Origin: Candidatus Gastranaerophilales bacterium
GTDB taxonomy: Bacteria > Cyanobacteriota > Vampirovibrionia > Gastranaerophilales > JANQFW01
Reading direction: 5' to 3'
Length of the DNA stretch: 64,000 bases
Assembly (NCBI GenBank): GCA_028277625.1
Contig: JANQFW010000059.1
Location: 1-64,000, forward strand
Shown here piece after piece: positions 10,421-21,880 of the stretch. The translations under genes and the position numbers were made by a program. Each line of letters opens with the position of its first letter. The first letter of the stretch is position 1. The notes beneath the pieces were generated by a model. The model was not told the origin of the DNA, made no database searches, and saw only the letters and a list, made by a program, of their open reading frames with translations.

Positions 10421-13400
10421 ATGAAGGGAAACTTAAATAAGAATTTAAAACTATTAACGGCAGTTATGCTGGGATTAAGTGTAGGCAATAGCGCGTTTGC
10501 TACATCGCCTCCTCCTACATCTGCTAATTTGCCTGTGCCTAGTAATATAGGAACAGGTGCTACTGTTCAGTATGATGGCAATGCTGCTCTTACAGCAGGT
10601 GCTGTAGCGGATCAGTCTGCAGCTGCATCACAGGCTAATGCAGCTTCTGCTATGAATGTTAATGTTAATAATCCTTATATAACAATTGATTATAATTCTT
10701 TTAACGTGGCAAGCGGAAAAACCGTAAATTTTAATTTTAATGACCCAAGTCAGGTTGTATTGAACCAGGTAACCACAAGTGGTGTGGACTATGCTTCTAA
10801 AATATACGGATCCATTAATTCAACCGGCGGCGGTATGATAATTCTTTCCAACCCTAATGGCTTATTCTTTAATGGAGCACAGATAAATGTTGGCTCATTT
10901 ATAGGAACAACAGCTGGCGTGTATGGATCCCCAACATTTGATGGTGATGGAAATGTAAGTAATATTACATTTGGTGATCCTTCTGGTACGCAGGTTGATT
11001 ATGGTATTAGCATAAGTGGTGGAACTTTACAAGCTGCTAAAAATCTTATGATGCTTGCTAGTGGTATTAAAATAGATGGTTCTGCTAATTTAGTAGCTGG
11101 AACTAATGGTTCGTCAACAGGAAGTTTAGGCTTAGTCGTTGCAAAATCTGCAGATTTAGAAGTTGATTCTAATGGTTTGTATAGACATACTGATGATATG
11201 CTTATTGCGTCTACCGTTGCAACCTCTAATATAAAGTATTTTAATGGAACAAGTTATGACTCAGCTCCAACCGGTGAATTTATGAGTATTGGTAGTGGTA
11301 CTAACATACAGGCTTATAAATCCGTTACTCAAACCGGTGAAGTTGACAATGTATTTATTGCTGCAGAATACGGAGCTTTGAGTGGAGTTGTAAACCTTGA
11401 TGGTGTTATGGCAACCGATTCCTCTGTTGCTCAAAATGGAAGTATTACTATATATGCTAGTGACGACATAAACCTTAAAGCGCAGCTATGCGCAGGTAAT
11501 ACATCAGGTTCAACCCCAACTGGCGGTGAGATTGATGTTTATTCAAAGAATGGAACTGCTACAGTAAAAAATGATATTAGCATAACTAATGGTGAAATTG
11601 TCATTGAAGCAGAAGATATTGTCCTTAGTGCGCCTGACGGTGGTGGAGCTACAGTTATAAAAACATCTAATACTGATGCTGGTGGTACAGGTGAAACTGA
11701 GTTGCTTGCTAATAGCTTTACTATTGGTGCAAATGTCGATTTAAGAAAAACCGGCATATTAGAAATTGAAAAGAAAACCGGACAGTTAAACCTTGCTACT
11801 GATATTGATATTAGTGCTGTATCTTCACCTAGTGAAATTTTAGCCAATATTGAGTTTGGCGGTCAGTCTGGTGTAACTGTAGGTGATCTGGCAGCTTTAA
11901 AGACCAAATTGGATGGCCTGGGCATTTTAACAGGTGAAATTGAATTTGATCAATTAGCTGACCTTAATGTAACTTCAGGACAATTAACAGCATTTAACGC
12001 TGTACTTGATAAGCTGCAAAATGTTGATATTGTTGGAGACTTTGCCCTTGATGTAGCAGGTGATTTTACTCTTGATGTACCTGTTGATGTTAAGGGTGTT
12101 TTAGATATTACATCAAGTGGTACTTTAACAATTGCTAATGATGTTTATACTAATAATAATAATTTAAATTTAATAGCCAATAACTTAGTCTTCTCTACAA
12201 CTGGTGGATTAGGTACTAATGTTCATACTTCTAATACTATTGCTGGCGGCAATGGAGAGATTAGTTTAAGAACTGATGCTTTAACAGTTGGTTCAAATGT
12301 AGATCTAAGAAAGGCAAAGAAAATTAGTCTTTCTGGGCGTAATAATGATTTAGATCTTTCAAATATAACTTTGCCATCTAGTGGTATTGGTGATTTAGCA
12401 CTGGATATTGATTTGTCTTCAGTAGCTATTAGTGACTACGGTTTATTGGAGTCTGTACTTAGTGGTATAACAGGATTTACAGGTACAGTAAATCCTGGAA
12501 ATCTTGCTAGTTTGAATATTAGTAATGCACAGATTACAGCATTCCAAAATATACTTAATAAGTTAGAAAACGTACATTCTGTAGGCTCTATGAGCTTGGC
12601 GATTGATAATGCAGCAGCAGGTGAATTTATTTTGGATACTTCTCTTACTTCTAGTAGTACATCAGGTACTGCAATTAGTATTAATGCAACAGGTAATTTA
12701 AGTGTTGAAGCTCCAATAAATACTAGCGGCGGTGATATTTCATTAATTGCGGGCGGTAGCCTAAAAACTGATGATGATATCTATTCAGCTGGCGGTAATA
12801 TTCATATGCAAGGCTCATCTGTCATGTTACAGCCAAGGTATAATGGAGCCTATACTAATATTCATACATCTAATACAAAAGCCGGTGGTGATGGAGAGAT
12901 TACATTAAAAGCTGATAGCTTTAATATTGGATCTAATGTTGATTTAAGAAAAACAAGTAAGTTAATAATTAAAAAGAAAACTTCTGACTCTCCTTTAGAG
13001 TTAAGCGATATAACCTTACCATATGATTTTGGAGGTATGGATATTTTAGCAAATATAGATATTGGTGCTGAAACCGGCGTTGATGTATCTGGTTTATATA
13101 ATTTACTTAACTCAGTAAACATTGGTGATTTTTTAGGAAATTTAACAATTAATGATGTTGAGGATTTAAACTTGACATCATCTACAGCGCAGCAGTTTTT
13201 GACAGTAATGGCTAAGCTTAAGCATGTTCATACAAATGCTGATACGTTAAACATTGCACTTGATAATAGCAGTGGGGCATTCACAATTGCAGGATTGGAT
13301 AATTCTGACTATACACATACTGGGAATCTTAATCTGACTGCGGTGAATCCTTTAGTACTGGATGCAGATATAGAAGTGTTATCCGGTGATTTTGGCGTGA

Positions 13401-15889
13401 CAGTTGATTCTTCAGCAGGCATAGGAGCACCTATAGCATTTACCTCTACTGCTAATATTGAAGCTGATAATATTAATATAACTGCTGATACTATTAATTT
13501 AAATCCAAGAGCTACGGGTGTGTATACTAACATTCATACAGCTGATTCTCCTGGTGCTGGTACAGGTGAAATTACCTTAACTGGTGATACCTTTAACATT
13601 GGCGCTGACGTAGATCTCAGAAAAACAAGTAAGATTAATCTAGTTAAGAGATCTGGCGGGACCTTGAGTCTTTCTGATATTAACTTGGCTGGTGACTATA
13701 GTAATTTGACTATTCCAACAGCGATTTCATTAAATGCTCAAAATGGTGGAGCTATAGATGTAAGCGATCTTTCTTCATTATTGAGTAATTTCGCAGGATT
13801 CTCAGGTCAAATCGATGTACTAAAGGAAATTGTTGATCTTACTTTTGGAGAGGCTTCTGCCGCAGGACAATTTGTAGCGGTATTGAGTAAGCTGCAAGAT
13901 GTACATACAACAGGCGATTTGACAATTGTACAGCAGCAGGGTGATTTAACCTTATCAGATGCTTCATTCTGGACTCATAATGGAGACTTTACATTAAACG
14001 TAGAAAATGGTACAGCAAATGTTCCAAGTGATTTAGCTAGTTCAGTTAGTGGTACATTTGATGTTATAGATGCTGGTGACGATACCACTTCCGGTGGTGG
14101 TGATGATACAACCAGCGGTGGCGGAGACGACACAACTTCCGGTGGTGGCGATGATACAACGTCGGGTGGAAACACAAATCCTCCTCCAGCTACAGATGTA
14201 ATCAGTGATCCTGATAATTTAACCGATGATCAATTAACTGATGCCCTAAATGATGCTGATACAGTGGATGATATTGTTGATAACGCAACAACCGATCAGC
14301 TTGAAGATATTGCCGAAAATGGTGTATCTGATGAGTTCTTAAATGAGATTATTGATAACATTGGTGAAACAGGTAGCGATGTTACAGAAGATACAGTCCA
14401 GCAAATTGCAAACAATACACAAGCTGCTCAAAATATAGTAGAGAATAGCTCAGCATCAACAGTAACAAGTGTTATTGCTAATGGTGGTGCTACAGAAACG
14501 CTAGTTGATGCTATTGTGAACAGTACTAATAAAGAACAAATTATTGAGACATTAGCTAATGATACTGAGGCATTAGGTGACTTAATGAAAAACGTTGGTA
14601 CAGGAGATAGCAATGTTAGTGCGTCTACCATTGCAGATTTTGTACAACAAGCAGCAGCAACAGATGGAGCTAAAACTGTAGTTACAGAAGCAGTTAAAAA
14701 TACAGAAGCTGCTAAAGCTGTAGCGAATGATACAGAGGCTGTAATAGCTATTGTGAATAATGTTGGTACAGGCTCTACAGATATATCTGCTGATGTTGTT
14801 TCTGATTTAGTAGCCGCGGCTCCTACAACAACATTGTTAGCGGTGGTTGCGGATAATGCGACAGTAGCTCAAACAGTAGCTACTGACACAGCTACTGTAA
14901 CAGCTATTTTAAATAACGTGGGAACTGGAGATGATAATATTAGTGCTGCAGTAGTTACAGATTTAGTAAAATCAGCTCCAGTGACAACATTGTTAGATGC
15001 AGTTGCAGATAATGCTACGGTAGCAGAATCTGTTGTTAGCAGTCTAGATACAGTGAAAGCTATTGTTCAAAATGTTGGAACTGGTGGTAGTAAAATTTCA
15101 GTATCTACAGTTGTTAAGTTGGCCAAAAAGGCTGTGAGTAAACAGTTAGTTGCAGCTGCTACAGATTCTACAACTGGTAACACAGAAGTAGCTGATACAA
15201 TATTAAATAATGATACTGTAATTGATAAGATTTCTGATTTGTCAGGTTCAGATGTCTCAGAAGTTATTGATAATGCTAAAGTATTCTCAAATGTAGGCTT
15301 GCAGGTCAATAGATTCAAGCTAATGAAGAAGCTTGCTAAAGCCAAAAAAGACGTTGTTAAGCAAGCTGTTAAAAAGAATAAAGTTGTTGGTAACGACCTT
15401 GTTGACACGTTTGTTTCTATTATTGAAGCTGCACCTCAATTTGCAAAGCAGAGCACGGCTAATAATATTAAGCAATCTTCACAAAAAAGTGGCTCTGGTA
15501 ATTCAGGTGGAGGTGCTGGCAGTGGTACAGGTAGTACAGGTGGTGTTGCACCTACAGTTCCTAGCCTAAATGTAGGAATGCCTTCAGTTGCACCTCCTCC
15601 AGCAGTTGATGTTAGTTCTGTAACTGGTGGCGCCCCAGCTGGAGCTCCAGGCGGAGTTGGTAATATATCACCAGCTGCTCCAATGAATGAGCCTGCTCAT
15701 ATTAATAAGAAGTCATCAGATGATGATCATGGCAAAGAACATAAAAACGACGATGATCATAAAAATGATTACAACCAAGGTGGCAATCATATGAATCAAA
15801 ATAAAGTTCAATTGGAAAAAAATCCGGTTAATAATAAAAAAAGAGTTAAAAAAGTTTATAAACTAGGCAATTTTAACTGGTTGAACTAG
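10421..15889 (+). CDS. TpsA filamentous-haemagglutinin-type exoprotein
   Basis: 1822 aa, N-terminal haemagglutination-activity/TPS domain (YNSFNVASGKTVNFNFNDPSQVVLNQV...NPNGLFFNGAQINVGSFIGTT), downstream of TpsB. Confidence 0.92.
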   Translation: MKGNLNKNLKLLTAVMLGLSVGNSAFATSPPPTSANLPVPSNIGTGATVQYDGNAALTAGAVADQSAAASQANAASAMNVNVNNPYITIDYNSFNVASGKTVNFNFNDPSQVVLNQVTTSGVDYASKIYGSINSTGGGMIILSNPNGLFFNGAQINVGSFIGTTAGVYGSPTFDGDGNVSNITFGDPSGTQVDYGISISGGTLQAAKNLMMLASGIKIDGSANLVAGTNGSSTGSLGLVVAKSADLEVDSNGLYRHTDDMLIASTVATSNIKYFNGTSYDSAPTGEFMSIGSGTNIQAYKSVTQTGEVDNVFIAAEYGALSGVVNLDGVMATDSSVAQNGSITIYASDDINLKAQLCAGNTSGSTPTGGEIDVYSKNGTATVKNDISITNGEIVIEAEDIVLSAPDGGGATVIKTSNTDAGGTGETELLANSFTIGANVDLRKTGILEIEKKTGQLNLATDIDISAVSSPSEILANIEFGGQSGVTVGDLAALKTKLDGLGILTGEIEFDQLADLNVTSGQLTAFNAVLDKLQNVDIVGDFALDVAGDFTLDVPVDVKGVLDITSSGTLTIANDVYTNNNNLNLIANNLVFSTTGGLGTNVHTSNTIAGGNGEISLRTDALTVGSNVDLRKAKKISLSGRNNDLDLSNITLPSSGIGDLALDIDLSSVAISDYGLLESVLSGITGFTGTVNPGNLASLNISNAQITAFQNILNKLENVHSVGSMSLAIDNAAAGEFILDTSLTSSSTSGTAISINATGNLSVEAPINTSGGDISLIAGGSLKTDDDIYSAGGNIHMQGSSVMLQPRYNGAYTNIHTSNTKAGGDGEITLKADSFNIGSNVDLRKTSKLIIKKKTSDSPLELSDITLPYDFGGMDILANIDIGAETGVDVSGLYNLLNSVNIGDFLGNLTINDVEDLNLTSSTAQQFLTVMAKLKHVHTNADTLNIALDNSSGAFTIAGLDNSDYTHTGNLNLTAVNPLVLDADIEVLSGDFGVTVDSSAGIGAPIAFTSTANIEADNINITADTINLNPRATGVYTNIHTADSPGAGTGEITLTGDTFNIGADVDLRKTSKINLVKRSGGTLSLSDINLAGDYSNLTIPTAISLNAQNGGAIDVSDLSSLLSNFAGFSGQIDVLKEIVDLTFGEASAAGQFVAVLSKLQDVHTTGDLTIVQQQGDLTLSDASFWTHNGDFTLNVENGTANVPSDLASSVSGTFDVIDAGDDTTSGGGDDTTSGGGDDTTSGGGDDTTSGGNTNPPPATDVISDPDNLTDDQLTDALNDADTVDDIVDNATTDQLEDIAENGVSDEFLNEIIDNIGETGSDVTEDTVQQIANNTQAAQNIVENSSASTVTSVIANGGATETLVDAIVNSTNKEQIIETLANDTEALGDLMKNVGTGDSNVSASTIADFVQQAAATDGAKTVVTEAVKNTEAAKAVANDTEAVIAIVNNVGTGSTDISADVVSDLVAAAPTTTLLAVVADNATVAQTVATDTATVTAILNNVGTGDDNISAAVVTDLVKSAPVTTLLDAVADNATVAESVVSSLDTVKAIVQNVGTGGSKISVSTVVKLAKKAVSKQLVAAATDSTTGNTEVADTILNNDTVIDKISDLSGSDVSEVIDNAKVFSNVGLQVNRFKLMKKLAKAKKDVVKQAVKKNKVVGNDLVDTFVSIIEAAPQFAKQSTANNIKQSSQKSGSGNSGGGAGSGTGSTGGVAPTVPSLNVGMPSVAPPPAVDVSSVTGGAPAGAPGGVGNISPAAPMNEPAHINKKSSDDDHGKEHKNDDDHKNDYNQGGNHMNQNKVQLEKNPVNNKKRVKKVYKLGNFNWLN
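11662..13720 (+). repeat. four protein-level repeats within TpsA (SNT.AGG.GEITL..D.F.IGSNVDLRK)
   Basis: units begin near 11662, 12229, 12867 and 13534. Confidence 0.8.
14075..14170 (+). repeat. four tandem 24-bp units encoding (GDDTTSGG)4
   Basis: direct reading; synonymous codons differ between units. Confidence 0.9.
14588..15120 (+). repeat. ~155-160 bp repeats encoding NNVGTG..(N/D)ISA.VV.DLV
   Basis: four NVGTG units in the translation. Confidence 0.75.
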
Positions 15890-15914
15890 CTAACCTTTAC
15901 AAAAACTAAAATAA

Positions 15915-15949
15915 GCAAAGCAGTCGGATTTATTTTCGGCTGCTTTTGC
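15915..15949 (+). terminator. rho-independent-type terminator after tpsA
   Basis: GCAAAGCAGTCG...CGGCTGCTTTTGC stem. Confidence 0.7.
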
Positions 15950-16067
15950 CTTTGAAGCTGATGACTATTACACTTTATTTTTACTTGATTTTTAGATAAA
16001 ATACATTCATATATAAAAGTTTTTTTTAATAATATTTTATAAATATAAATAAGTAGGTATACGTAAA

Positions 16068-17516
16068 ATGGAAGCATTAGAAACAAAATATGAAGTAGTA
16101 ATAGGCCTTGAAGTTCATGCTCAGATGAAAACAAAAACAAAAATATTCTGCGGCAGTACAACAGAATTTGGGCAAGAGCATAACTCTCAAGTATGTCCTG
16201 TATGTTTGGGATACCCTGGAGTATTGCCTGTTTTAAATAAAGAAGTAGTAAGAATGTCTGTGTTAACCGGCTTGGCATTAAATTGCGAAATTGCAGAGTA
16301 TTCTAAGTTTGATAGAAAACAATACTTTTACCCGGATTTGCCAAAGAATTATCAAATATCTCAATATGACATGCCTATTTGTAAAGAGGGTTGGCTTCAA
16401 ATTGGTGAGAAGAAAATAAGAATTAACAGGATTCATATGGAAGAAGATGCAGGTAAACTGCTTCATGCCGGTGCTGCAGGCTTAGCAGGCTCTAGCTATA
16501 GTTTAGTTGATTATAATAGAACCGGTATACCTCTTATGGAAATAGTTAGTGAGCCTGATATTTCTTCTGCTGAAGAAGCTCGTGCCTATATGGAGGCTCT
16601 AAGAGAGATAGTCAGATATGTTGGGGTTTGTGATGGTAACCTGGAGGAAGGTAGCTTAAGGTGTGATGCGAATATTAGTATTCGGCCTGAGGGGCAAAAG
16701 GAATTGGGAACCAGGGCTGAAGTTAAAAATATGAATAGTTTTAGAGCACTACAGCGTGCAATTGAGTATGAAATTGATAGACAGGTTGATATTGTTGAGG
16801 CTGGCGGTAAAGTTGTTCAGGAAACAAGATTGTGGAACGATGAAAAGGGTATTACGAGCTCTATGAGAAGTAAAGAAGAAGCTCATGATTATAGATACTT
16901 TCCAGAGCCTGATTTAGTACCCTTAAAGATTGATAGAGACTGGGTTGAGCAAATAAGAAAAACAATGCCGGAATTGCCTGAGGCTAAAAGAAATAGATAT
17001 ATAGCTGAACTTGGTCTTTCAGAGTATGAGGCAGGGGTTCTTGTTGATTCTATGGAGATGGCTAAATTTTTTGATGAAGTTGTTAATGCTGGTGCAAATG
17101 CAAAAGCTTCATCTAATTGGCTGATGGGAGATATTACAGCTTATTTGAAAGAAAATAAAGTTGAGCTTGCTGATACTAAATTATCAATTCAAAATTTTGC
17201 ACAAATGATTGATTTGATTGAAAAAGGTACTATTTCTAAAAATATAGCTAAAACTATTTTAATACAGCTGATTGAAAAAGGTGGTACTGCTCAAGACATA
17301 GTTAAAGAACAGGGATTGAGTGTAATTAGTGATGATTCTGCGATTAAAGATATAGTTGTAAAAGTCGTGGAAAATAATCCTAAAGAGGTTGAAAAATTTA
17401 AAGCCGGCAAAAAACAAGTACTTGGTTTCTTTGTAGGGCAAGTAATGAAAGAAACAAAAGGTCGCGCAAAGCCTGATGTTGTTAATAAAATGCTTATTGA
17501 AGAATTAAATAAATAA
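16068..17516 (+). CDS. gatB: Asp-tRNA(Asn)/Glu-tRNA(Gln) amidotransferase subunit B
   Basis: YEVVIGLEVHAQMKTKTKIFCG, CPVCLGYPG. Confidence 0.97.
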   Translation: MEALETKYEVVIGLEVHAQMKTKTKIFCGSTTEFGQEHNSQVCPVCLGYPGVLPVLNKEVVRMSVLTGLALNCEIAEYSKFDRKQYFYPDLPKNYQISQYDMPICKEGWLQIGEKKIRINRIHMEEDAGKLLHAGAAGLAGSSYSLVDYNRTGIPLMEIVSEPDISSAEEARAYMEALREIVRYVGVCDGNLEEGSLRCDANISIRPEGQKELGTRAEVKNMNSFRALQRAIEYEIDRQVDIVEAGGKVVQETRLWNDEKGITSSMRSKEEAHDYRYFPEPDLVPLKIDRDWVEQIRKTMPELPEAKRNRYIAELGLSEYEAGVLVDSMEMAKFFDEVVNAGANAKASSNWLMGDITAYLKENKVELADTKLSIQNFAQMIDLIEKGTISKNIAKTILIQLIEKGGTAQDIVKEQGLSVISDDSAIKDIVVKVVENNPKEVEKFKAGKKQVLGFFVGQVMKETKGRAKPDVVNKMLIEELNK

Positions 17517-17652
17517 AAAAACATTGAGCATTATAATAAAATGGTTGAAAAAAATTTCGGTATCCCGTAGAATCACACATGAAAGAGTTTTTAAATAAAT
17601 TCTTTTTTTACTCCTTTATAGTGCTATTAGACTAAAATTTAGAGATAATATT

Positions 17653-18723
17653 ATGAATGAATTAATTAAAAAAGCAGAAGAAACTCATAACCTATCAAAA
17701 GAAGAACTTGTGACTTTACTTTTAGATGATAATCTTAATCAAGAGATTTTTGACGCGGCAAATAGAGTGAGACACAAATATGTAGGTGATGAAGTTCATT
17801 TAAGAGGGCTTATTGAGTTTTCGAATATATGTAAACAAAATTGTTTATATTGTGGATTAAGGCGTGATAATGATGAAATAACTCGCTATAGGCTTGAACT
17901 TGATAAAGCTGTAGAGTTTGCGGAAAAAGCGAGCTCTTATGGGTATAAGACTGTTGTGCTTCAGTCAGCTGAAGATTCATTTTTTACAGTAGATAAAATG
18001 AAATATCTTATTGGTAAGATTAAAGATTTAGACCTAGCCCTAACCTTAAGCATCGGAGAAAAAACAAGAGAAGAATATGAAGAATATAGAAAAGCCGGAG
18101 CTAATAGGTTTCTTTTAAGAATAGAGACAACTGATAAAGAGCTTTATGAGAAACTTAATCCAGGTATGAGTTTTGAAAATAGAGTAAGGTGCTTAAAAGA
18201 CATAAAGGAGCTGGGCTACGAACTTGGTACCGGCTGTATGGTAGGTTTGCCAGGACAAAGTATTGAATCTCTTGCTGATGATATATTGTTTTTTAAAGAA
18301 ATAGGTGCTGATATGATTGGAATAGGTCCTTTTATTCCAAATCATAACACTCCTTTAAATGATTCAGAGGGAGGAACATTTGAGATGTCAGTAAAAGTAA
18401 TGGCCTTAACAAGGTTAATGTTGCCTGATATAAATATTCCTGCTACAACTGCAATGGAAACTCTTAATCCTAAAGGGCGTTTAATTGCGCTACAAAGTGG
18501 AGCAAACGTTGCTATGCCTAATGTAACAGAAGGCGAGTATAGAAAATATTATGAATTATATCAAGGCAAAATATGTGTAAATGATACTCCCGCACACTGT
18601 AGATCTTGTATAACCGGTAAAATTGGTAGCATAGGTAGAACGGTGTCTCAAGAGTATGGATTTAGAAAGAAGTCTTGCTCTTCTGGCGGTTGCAGCTCAG
18701 GTGGTTGTTGCGGTGGCTGTTAA
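17653..18723 (+). CDS. hydE: [FeFe]-hydrogenase maturation radical SAM protein HydE
   Basis: CKQNCLYCGLRRDN radical SAM motif; GTGCMVGLPGQ; GIGPFIPNHNTPL; Cys-rich C-terminal tail. Confidence 0.85.
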   Translation: MNELIKKAEETHNLSKEELVTLLLDDNLNQEIFDAANRVRHKYVGDEVHLRGLIEFSNICKQNCLYCGLRRDNDEITRYRLELDKAVEFAEKASSYGYKTVVLQSAEDSFFTVDKMKYLIGKIKDLDLALTLSIGEKTREEYEEYRKAGANRFLLRIETTDKELYEKLNPGMSFENRVRCLKDIKELGYELGTGCMVGLPGQSIESLADDILFFKEIGADMIGIGPFIPNHNTPLNDSEGGTFEMSVKVMALTRLMLPDINIPATTAMETLNPKGRLIALQSGANVAMPNVTEGEYRKYYELYQGKICVNDTPAHCRSCITGKIGSIGRTVSQEYGFRKKSCSSGGCSSGGCCGGC

Positions 18724-18736
18724 TGTGGCTTGTGCT

Positions 18737-19348
18737 TTAACTGCAACAACCCTTAGAACAACAGTTAGAACTAGCGTATTCATTTTTACCTTTATTTTTT
18801 ATGCATTCTTGACAATTTGAAGCTATTAGGCCTTGCTCAGAGTATCTATGATAGCCTTTCATCCATTTAGGCTCCTTGCAAGGGCATATTTGAGAAAATT
18901 GAAAAAACTTAACGAATTTGTCTAGTGTATCACCAGTGATAGCATGTTCTAATAAATTGGCATTTTCTTCAGCAGCTTCAGGGATAACTTTAAGAATGTT
19001 TATAAGAAAATTTTGAATTATTTCTTGCCTTTCTATAAGGCCTTTTGCTATATCATCTCCTATATCTGTAAGAGTAATAAGCTCATAAGGAGCATAATTT
19101 ATAAAGCCCCGCTCTCCAAGGTTTTTTAAGGCTTCTGATACTGATGATGCCCCAATCCCCAACATTGCACAGATATCTTTTGCTTTTGCTGCCTTTTTTT
19201 CTTTAGTTATTTTATATATAGCTTTAATGTAGTTTTCCTGGCTAGCTGTGAGTTTTTGTTGTTTACCCATATTGATTCTTCCTTTTGACTGATTTATTAT
19301 AAATGTTATGGTAAGCCGAAAAAAATTCAATGCCCCAGATTTATTCAT
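18737..19348 (-). CDS. DtxR/MntR-family metal-dependent transcriptional regulator with Cys-rich C-terminus
   Basis: SQENYIKAIYKITKE...VSEALKNLGERGFINY; tail CCSKGCCS. Confidence 0.8.
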   Translation of the reverse strand: MNKSGALNFFRLTITFIINQSKGRINMGKQQKLTASQENYIKAIYKITKEKKAAKAKDICAMLGIGASSVSEALKNLGERGFINYAPYELITLTDIGDDIAKGLIERQEIIQNFLINILKVIPEAAEENANLLEHAITGDTLDKFVKFFQFSQICPCKEPKWMKGYHRYSEQGLIASNCQECIKNKGKNEYASSNCCSKGCCS

Positions 19349-19470
19349 ATAATAAAAGATTAAATCACAGTAACAATATTATAACAATAACTTTAAAAAT
19401 CAGCTGGATTGTAATAAAACTTACTTATAGAAATTTAACAAATAAAACCCTATAGGGGAGGTTATTAAAA

Positions 19471-20538
19471 TTGGTGATTAAAGGCAATAAAAAAATAGCA
19501 GTAGCAATGAGTGGCGGAGTTGATAGCAGTGTTTCTGCTTTGCTGTTAAAAAATCAAGGCTATAATGTCATAGGTCTTACTGGAATAATGCACGACAGTG
19601 AAGATGCAGATGCTTTTATTGAAAAATCAAGGCATGTTTGTGAAGTGATCGGCATTGAACATTATGCAGTGGACCTTAGGGCAGAATTTAAAGATAAGGT
19701 TGTAAGTTATTTTGAGCATACTTATAGACAAGGGAAAACCCCAAATCCTTGTGCTGTTTGTAACAAAAATATAAAATGGGGTTCTTTAAGAAAATATGCG
19801 GTTGAGAAGTTGGATGCGCAGTACCTTGCTACTGGTCATTATGCAAGAATTTTAAATGATAATGGTTTTTATAAGCTTGTAAAAGTTGAAGATGCAAAAA
19901 AAGAACAGCTATATATGTTGTTTGAGCTTGAACAAGAAGATTTAAAATATACTATTTTTCCGCTTTCCAGCTATAAAAAAGTAGAAGTAAGAGAAATAGC
20001 TAAAAGTAATAATCTTCCCTGTGCGGAGTCGCCAGAGAGTCAGGATGTTTGCTTTATAAAACCTCCTACGACAACGCAAAAATACCTGGAAGATGTATTG
20101 GAAGCTAAACCTGGTGATATTATAGATATTCGGACTGATAAAGTAGTTGGCAAGCACTACGGAATACACAATTTTACAATAGGACAGAGAAAAGGAATTC
20201 GAGTAAGCGCTGATATCCCTCTTTATGTAATATCTATAGACGCTGAAAATAGCAAAGTAATTATTGGGCCAAAAGAAAGTGCTTATAAAAAAGAATTTAG
20301 GGTTGAGGATGTAAATTGGCAGCATAACATCAGTAACATACAAGATTATAGAGTTTTAGTTAAAGTTAGATATAATTCTCCGGCTGTAACTGCTACAATA
20401 ACTGCAAATGAAAATGGCAATGTCATAGTGCAGGCTGACGAACCTGTGTTTTCGATAACCCCCGGACAAGCAGCTGTTTTTTATCATATAGATGAAGAAT
20501 ACTTGATTGGTGGAGGTTGGATTACTTATACTGATTAA
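19471..20538 (+). CDS. mnmA: tRNA-specific 2-thiouridylase
   Basis: AMSGGVDSSV, TPNPCAVCNKNIKWG, ESQDVCFI; TTG start behind GGGGAGGT. Confidence 0.93.
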   Translation: MVIKGNKKIAVAMSGGVDSSVSALLLKNQGYNVIGLTGIMHDSEDADAFIEKSRHVCEVIGIEHYAVDLRAEFKDKVVSYFEHTYRQGKTPNPCAVCNKNIKWGSLRKYAVEKLDAQYLATGHYARILNDNGFYKLVKVEDAKKEQLYMLFELEQEDLKYTIFPLSSYKKVEVREIAKSNNLPCAESPESQDVCFIKPPTTTQKYLEDVLEAKPGDIIDIRTDKVVGKHYGIHNFTIGQRKGIRVSADIPLYVISIDAENSKVIIGPKESAYKKEFRVEDVNWQHNISNIQDYRVLVKVRYNSPAVTATITANENGNVIVQADEPVFSITPGQAAVFYHIDEEYLIGGGWITYTD

Positions 20539-20562
20539 TTGATTGAAGAATTTTAAAATTAA

Positions 20563-21864
<1,302 letters not shown>

Positions 21865-21880
21865 TGAGAGAAGTGTAAGA

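Noticed and set aside
14075-15120. possible CRISPR-like regular repeats
   Set aside because: Repeats are in-frame protein repeats with synonymous variation and no unique spacers.
11539-15408. several antisense ORFs opposite tpsA
   Set aside because: Explained by repetitive, stop-poor coding sequence on the other strand.
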